Assembly (NCBI GenBank): GCA_028565635.1
Contig: JAOXYB010047991.1
Coordinates: 1-11,007, forward strand
Direction: 5' to 3'
Source of the DNA: Phoronis ovalis
Taxonomy: Eukaryota > Phoronida > Phoronidae
DNA: 11,007 bases
The position numbers and the translations under genes are program-made. This document shows positions 7,421-11,007 of the stretch, in pieces. A model generated the notes under the pieces. It was not told the DNA's origin. It ran no database searches and worked only from the letters and a program-made list of their open reading frames with translations. How positions within the stretch are numbered: the first letter of the stretch is position 1; every line of letters starts with the position of its first letter.

Positions 7421-7645
7421 AAAAACCAGATCCTCAGCTATTTTTTTCACACCAAAAAGCGGTTTGCTTAATTTTTTTGTTATAAAACCTGATTGCCAGT
7501 TTCATGTGTGTTGGAAAACCGGTTTGCTAATAGTGAAAAACCTGGTCCTCTTATTTATTTTAGCCAAAAACCAGATCCAATTAGCTTATTTATTCAAAAT
7601 CCCGGATCTACTCTGTTAATTTGGTCAAAACCGGATCCACTCTGC
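7421..7645. repeat. Minisatellite, about eight units of roughly 30 bp
   Basis: Units begin AAAACCRGATCC or a variant and continue YAATTAGCTTATTTATTCA-like; starts lie near 7421, 7454, 7484, 7514, 7536, 7566, 7596 and 7627. Most units are 30-33 bp, but the fourth is about 22 bp. The right half is the most regular. Because 30 bp is ten codons, two plus-strand frames stay open for long stretches (7416-7619 and 7493-7705). The second gives a tenfold periodic peptide, KPGPLIYFSQ, KPDPISLFIQ, NPGSTLLIWS, KPDPLC. The units vary in length and no start or splice context supports translation, so I call it a DNA minisatellite. Confidence 0.8.
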
Positions 7646-8005
7646 AAAATGGGTCTTCGTTTTCCCCTTCCTTGCATATATACAAAACAACTGTCTTTGC
7701 TGTAATCCTCGCAAATTTGGATATCTACAAAAACTTATTTTCTTCAGTGTCATCTTTATCCCCTTTTCAAAATATTAAACCGATCAATTTGACACAATTT
7801 ACAAATTAGTCACCACTCCCCCTCTCCAGTTCAATTCAATGTACACACCATCTTGTTAAAAAGACGTAATTTTTCTTTTTAAAGTTTTTTTGTAAATTCT
7901 TAAAACACATGTTAAAGAACAAATTTGTGTAAAGAATGCCTTTTGTTCTTTAAATATATATCTATATTTATTTGTGTGGTGATTCTCTAACTTTCTTTAC
8001 AATAG
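7646..8005. other. AT-rich non-coding stretch
   Basis: Open frames at 7493-7705 and 7621-7809 only run on from the minisatellite. The right end (7984-8005) has a CTAAC branch-point-like motif, a pyrimidine-rich tract and an AG, a reasonable 3' splice-site arrangement leading into the next entry. Confidence 0.45.
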
Positions 8006-8121
8006 TATATAAGCCTGATAGATACTATAATTTCCCGGGTTACAACCTACGGTTTCTCAGAAGATCCATGCCAGAATACTACGGGGATTCTACTAATAGC
8101 CAATACATGGAGAAAAAATAG
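8006..8121 (+). other. Candidate terminal exon or relic
   Basis: Downstream of the acceptor-like sequence CTAAC...TTTCTTTACAATAG (AG at 8004-8005), one frame is open to TAG at 8119-8121. It encodes YKPDRYYNFPGYNLRFLRRS followed by MPEYYGDSTNSQYMEKK. The peptide is rich in Tyr, Pro, Arg and Gly and unlike AT-biased filler. The frame is open upstream to 7954, and the minus strand is also open here, so part of the signal may simply reflect the locally higher GC content. No family is recognised, and no matching upstream exon is evident in this window. Confidence 0.22.
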
Positions 8122-8409
8122 AATGATGTTTTTGTGACACTCTTTGCCGTTGTCTTTGGAGAGTGACTATACTGCTGGTGCATTCAAAGCCCAGACATGA
8201 TATTGAGTATTTTGAATGCCCTGGGAGCGGTAAGCTAACTATATACACAATCCCAATTTAATGTATATTATTTCATAGCGATAACAATTACTAACAAGCT
8301 ACTTTAAAAATCTTAAATATGATTATAACTCGAAAAGTTTTACCTTAAGCCTGTATGCAAACTCAAAGAAATCTGCACATATGCCATGCACCAGGAAACT
8401 ACTTAAAGA
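8122..8409. other. Mixed-composition stretch with a possible splice donor
   Basis: A frame open from 8127 to about 8229 ends at G|GTAAGC (8230), a good donor sequence, and includes LVHSKPRHDIEYFECPGS. Its upstream limit has no clear acceptor. Beyond 8240 the sequence is AT-rich with no feature. Confidence 0.25.
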
Positions 8410-8425
8410 ACTGTGCATGCACAGT
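8410..8425. other. 16-bp perfect palindrome
   Basis: ACTGTGCATGCACAGT is identical to its reverse complement over all 16 bases. It is followed by AAGGTCAC (8433-8440) and TGACCTTTGAC (8453-8463), opposite-facing AGGTCA-type hexamers. It could be a dyad protein-binding site or a foldback; nothing in the sequence decides. Confidence 0.7.
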
Positions 8426-8480
8426 ACAATATAAGGTCACTTAGCGTCTAACTGACCTTTGACATATATCGATGCTTGAT

Positions 8481-8651
8481 TGTAGTGCCTACAACTTTGT
8501 AGGTCCTAGGAATCATTTCTAGTGTCGAACGATTAGTTCTAGCTCCTACAATTTCTAGGTCCTGCAATTTTCTAGGTCGTAGGAGGAGTTTTGTAACGTC
8601 TAGCTAACTTTTCTAGGGCCTAGGAATCATTTCTAGTGTCTAACGATTTTT
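8481..8651. repeat. Array of short CTAG-centred units
   Basis: About nine degenerate units of 13-28 bp follow each other, each built around CTAGGTCCTACAATTTT. Starts lie near 8481, 8498, 8519, 8539, 8555, 8572, 8600, 8613 and 8633. A 30-base block, CCTAGGAATCATTTCTAGTG and on to GATT, at 8505-8534 recurs at 8619-8648 with a single difference, giving a higher-order period of 114 bp. CCTACAA-CT-TTGTAGG (8488-8503) forms a small dyad. The segment is less AT-rich than its flanks. Confidence 0.75.
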
Positions 8652-10461
8652 GGCCAATATCCGCTGTGTACGACAACCCGTACATGTGTAACATTAATTT
8701 TAGAGAACTCATAATGTAGCTATCCAATGTTTATCAGTTTATATGTATGTATAGACAATGGGCATTAAAGTTACCAAAAAAATGTCTTACAATTAAAATT
8801 GTGACTATCATTTTCTCACACTGAAAACATATTTACTTTCTTGTGCCCATTCATTTATTGTATAGGTAATAACAAGACAATAAGTTAATACAACTCATTT
8901 TCATATACAGCAGTTGGATACTTTGTAAGTTACCAGTATTGTTTATGTTAATTATTATAATTATTTATAAAAAATTGTCTTTAAGCCCTATAATTGTGCA
9001 AATTTTAAAAAGTAGGGAAACCAATATTTTATCCATGCTTGAAATATACGGTTTATTAAAGAGAGACTAGATAAATTTTCTGCCAAACTAATATAATATG
9101 ATTTTTACTTGTTAATTTTTTTACAAATAAATGGCAATTGCCATACTTAGAAACATGGTGTGTTTTATAGTAATTCTGTAATTGTGAGTTTCAGTTAAAC
9201 TATATTTAAGACAATAAAATTTGGTAGAGTAAAATGGGTTAACAAGGTCTAAATCTTTGATCACAAAGTGGGAAACAGGAATAAGGAATGTCTTAAAAAT
9301 CTACAAATACGCTTATAATAAATAATTGAGTAAATTACTTTTTGAAATGTTGCATATAGAAACCATGCAGTATAAATATTCTGAATATTTCCCGTTTTTC
9401 TCGAAGTAAGTTGGAATTGAATAGCCAGGGTAACAATATTTGAGCTGCAGATAAGTCACCCTATCTTTTACCATTACAGAATATACTACATAAAAGTAAA
9501 ATTTGAAATTTTACAACCATGTGAATTGTTATTAAGAGTTATTGATATGATTTGTTTGATAATCAATAAAAGATCAGTTTTTACTGAAATTAAGGTAATT
9601 TAAATTTATTCAATTAGTAGTTAGTAATATGTAAAATCCATGATTATAGCAAAATTTGTCAGTCAACAAGAAAGCCAGTTGTGCTTTTTAGGTGTTTTTA
9701 AAATGTTACTAAATAAAGCTGTTTGTTTATAAATATTTACCTTTTTTTAGTGACATTTTAAACAGTATAATGTGTGGCTGCATAATAACAACTTCCAACA
9801 ACCAGAATCACAATTAAGAATTTTTAATTCATAGTCCAGGTTTATATATACAAGCAACAATGTTATATCATTATATTGAGTTGTTATAGCAAATACTATA
9901 TACATAACAGTTATAAATCATGCGTTTATCTTGTGGTTAGCCATACAAATCATTTAACATAATTTCCAAATAATTATATTATAATCTTAGTCAACATCAG
10001 TAGGGATGAGAGTTATCTCAGGAGATCCATACTCACTGGTCATACATCGTGTTGTGTCATGTATGCAGCCCATATAATAATTTTAAATTTAGTTTCATCG
10101 TGGTTATTTGCCATATGATCGATTAATTTTTCATTTTTTTGTCACAGTTTCACAATTTGCACATTGCGGCTGCTTCAATTTAAGTTTTAGCACCAGTCTA
10201 ATATCACTTCGTGCTGTGGATATTTTAATATTTAACAGTTCACACTTGTAACGTATGTGTCATTTTATGCCTGCCTTTAGAGATGAAGGATTTTGCATGT
10301 TCGTGTAAGTTGGTTAATTTAGTATTTAGGCTTGAAAAACTTTGTATCTCAGTGTAGCAAAATGGAATTTAAATGAAATCAGTTCTTGATTAAAATCTAA
10401 TGTAAACGGATTGAAAACTATCTGAAATCATGTTTGTATGACCAGTGATTCTTTTCTAAAA
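8652..10461. other. Long AT-rich non-coding stretch
   Basis: No gene, RNA or tandem array is visible in this 1.8-kb stretch. It holds two perfect palindromic tracts, ATGGCAATTGCCAT (9131-9144) and GTAAAATTT-G-AAATTTTAC (9496-9514). A good-looking 3' splice site, TTTTTTTGTCACAG (10134-10147), is followed by only a 34-codon frame without recognisable content. Confidence 0.55.
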
Positions 10462-11007
10462 GTCCGTGTATTGTTTTGCACTAAGTCTAATACTGATATT
10501 TGGCTCCGTTGGCATTAAAGTTTGTTTTTTGGTTTGTATCATCATATTCATAGGTTTAGGAGTATTAACAGTAGATGCTGGTTATTATCAACGAAAATGT
10601 TCCTGGTAGACTACTTGCATGCTCTTGGAGGTAGTCATGAGTGCAATCCGTTCAGCATGCAGGCTGCAGTTTGTGGTTGACTGGTCCGTGTATTGTTTTG
10701 CACAAAGTCTAGTACTGATATTTGGCTCCGTTGGCGTTAAAGCTTGTTTTTTGGTTTGTATCATCATATTCATAGGTTTAGGAGTATTAACAGTAGATGC
10801 TGGTTATTATCAATGAAAATGTTCCTGGTAGACTACTTGCATGCTCTTGGAGGTAGTCACGAGTGCAATCCGTTCAGCATGCAGGCTGCAGTTTGTGGTT
10901 GACTGGTCCGTGTATTGTTTTGCACAAACGGTCTAGTACTGATATTTGGCTCCGTTGGCGTTAAAGCTTGTTTTTTGGTTTGTATCATCATATTCATAGG
11001 TTTAGGA
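10462..11007. repeat. 222-bp satellite array, left edge, cut by window end
   Basis: Copy 1 is 10462-10683, copy 2 is 10684-10905, and copy 3 starts at 10906 and leaves the window after 102 bases. Copies 1 and 2 are both exactly 222 bp and differ at six positions (about 97% identity). Copy 3 matches copy 2 over the part seen, except for a 2-base insertion near 10929 (ACAAACGGTC versus ACAAAGTC). The left boundary is sharp: similarity stops at 10462. Each unit is GC-richer than its flanks and contains a hairpin with GACTAC/GTAGTC arms (10609-10636, 10831-10858). Since 222 is a multiple of three, frames at 10588-10773 (-) and 10619-10816 (+) stay open by chance across units; stops and lack of any domain argue against coding. 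The array probably continues beyond the window. Confidence 0.92.

Noticed and set aside
10134-10252. Strong-looking 3' splice site (TTTTTTTGTCACAG) followed by a 34-codon frame
   Set aside because: No recognisable peptide and no partner exon; T-rich tracts followed by AG are common in this composition.
10588-10816. Overlapping frames on both strands at the right end
   Set aside because: They are by-products of the 222-bp satellite, whose length is a multiple of three.

Overview
The window looks like ordinary non-coding nuclear DNA of an invertebrate animal, most likely an intron or intergenic stretch. It is roughly two-thirds A+T by eye and full of A/T homopolymers and short (TA)n tracts. 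It has no long open frame, no bacterial-style gene order, no recognisable tRNA or rRNA, and no CRISPR-like array. All open frames over 60 codons sit inside tandem repeats or AT-rich filler and carry no domain I recognise. Family-level taxonomy is not possible from this sequence alone. The repeat style (tandem minisatellites, TGACCT-rich repeats, short foldbacks) is common in marine invertebrates, but that is inference.

Layout. 1-637: AT-rich, with one weak exon-like frame. 638-1505: four diverged head-to-tail copies of one repeat carrying AGGTCA/TGACCT boxes. 1506-2598: AT-rich with microsatellites and a 17-bp duplication. 2599-2640: a strong foldback. 3097-3292: a protein-like stretch broken by a frameshift, the best candidate for a dead gene or transposon fragment. 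3293-5700: AT-rich filler with one more protein-like frame, a weak dispersed direct repeat, and the first of two inverted copies of a 60-bp element (the second is at 6706-6765). 5724-6400: a cluster of degenerate repeats, TTAGAAC boxes in direct and inverted order, and an 88-bp TGACCT-rich duplication. 6706-7320: the second 60-bp copy, a short duplication and a small zinc-finger-like relic. 7421-7645: a minisatellite with a unit of about 30 bp. 8006-8229: an exon-like GC-richer patch. 8410-8651: a 16-bp palindrome followed by an array of CTAG-centred units of about 13-28 bp. 8652-10461: AT-rich filler. 10462-11007: the left edge of a 222-bp satellite that runs off the window.

There is no set of genes acting together here. 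The notable content is at least five unrelated repeat families packed into 11 kb, plus a few coding relics. I found no evidence of a new biological system; the best leads are the satellite edge at 10462, the CTAG array and the 3097-3292 relic.
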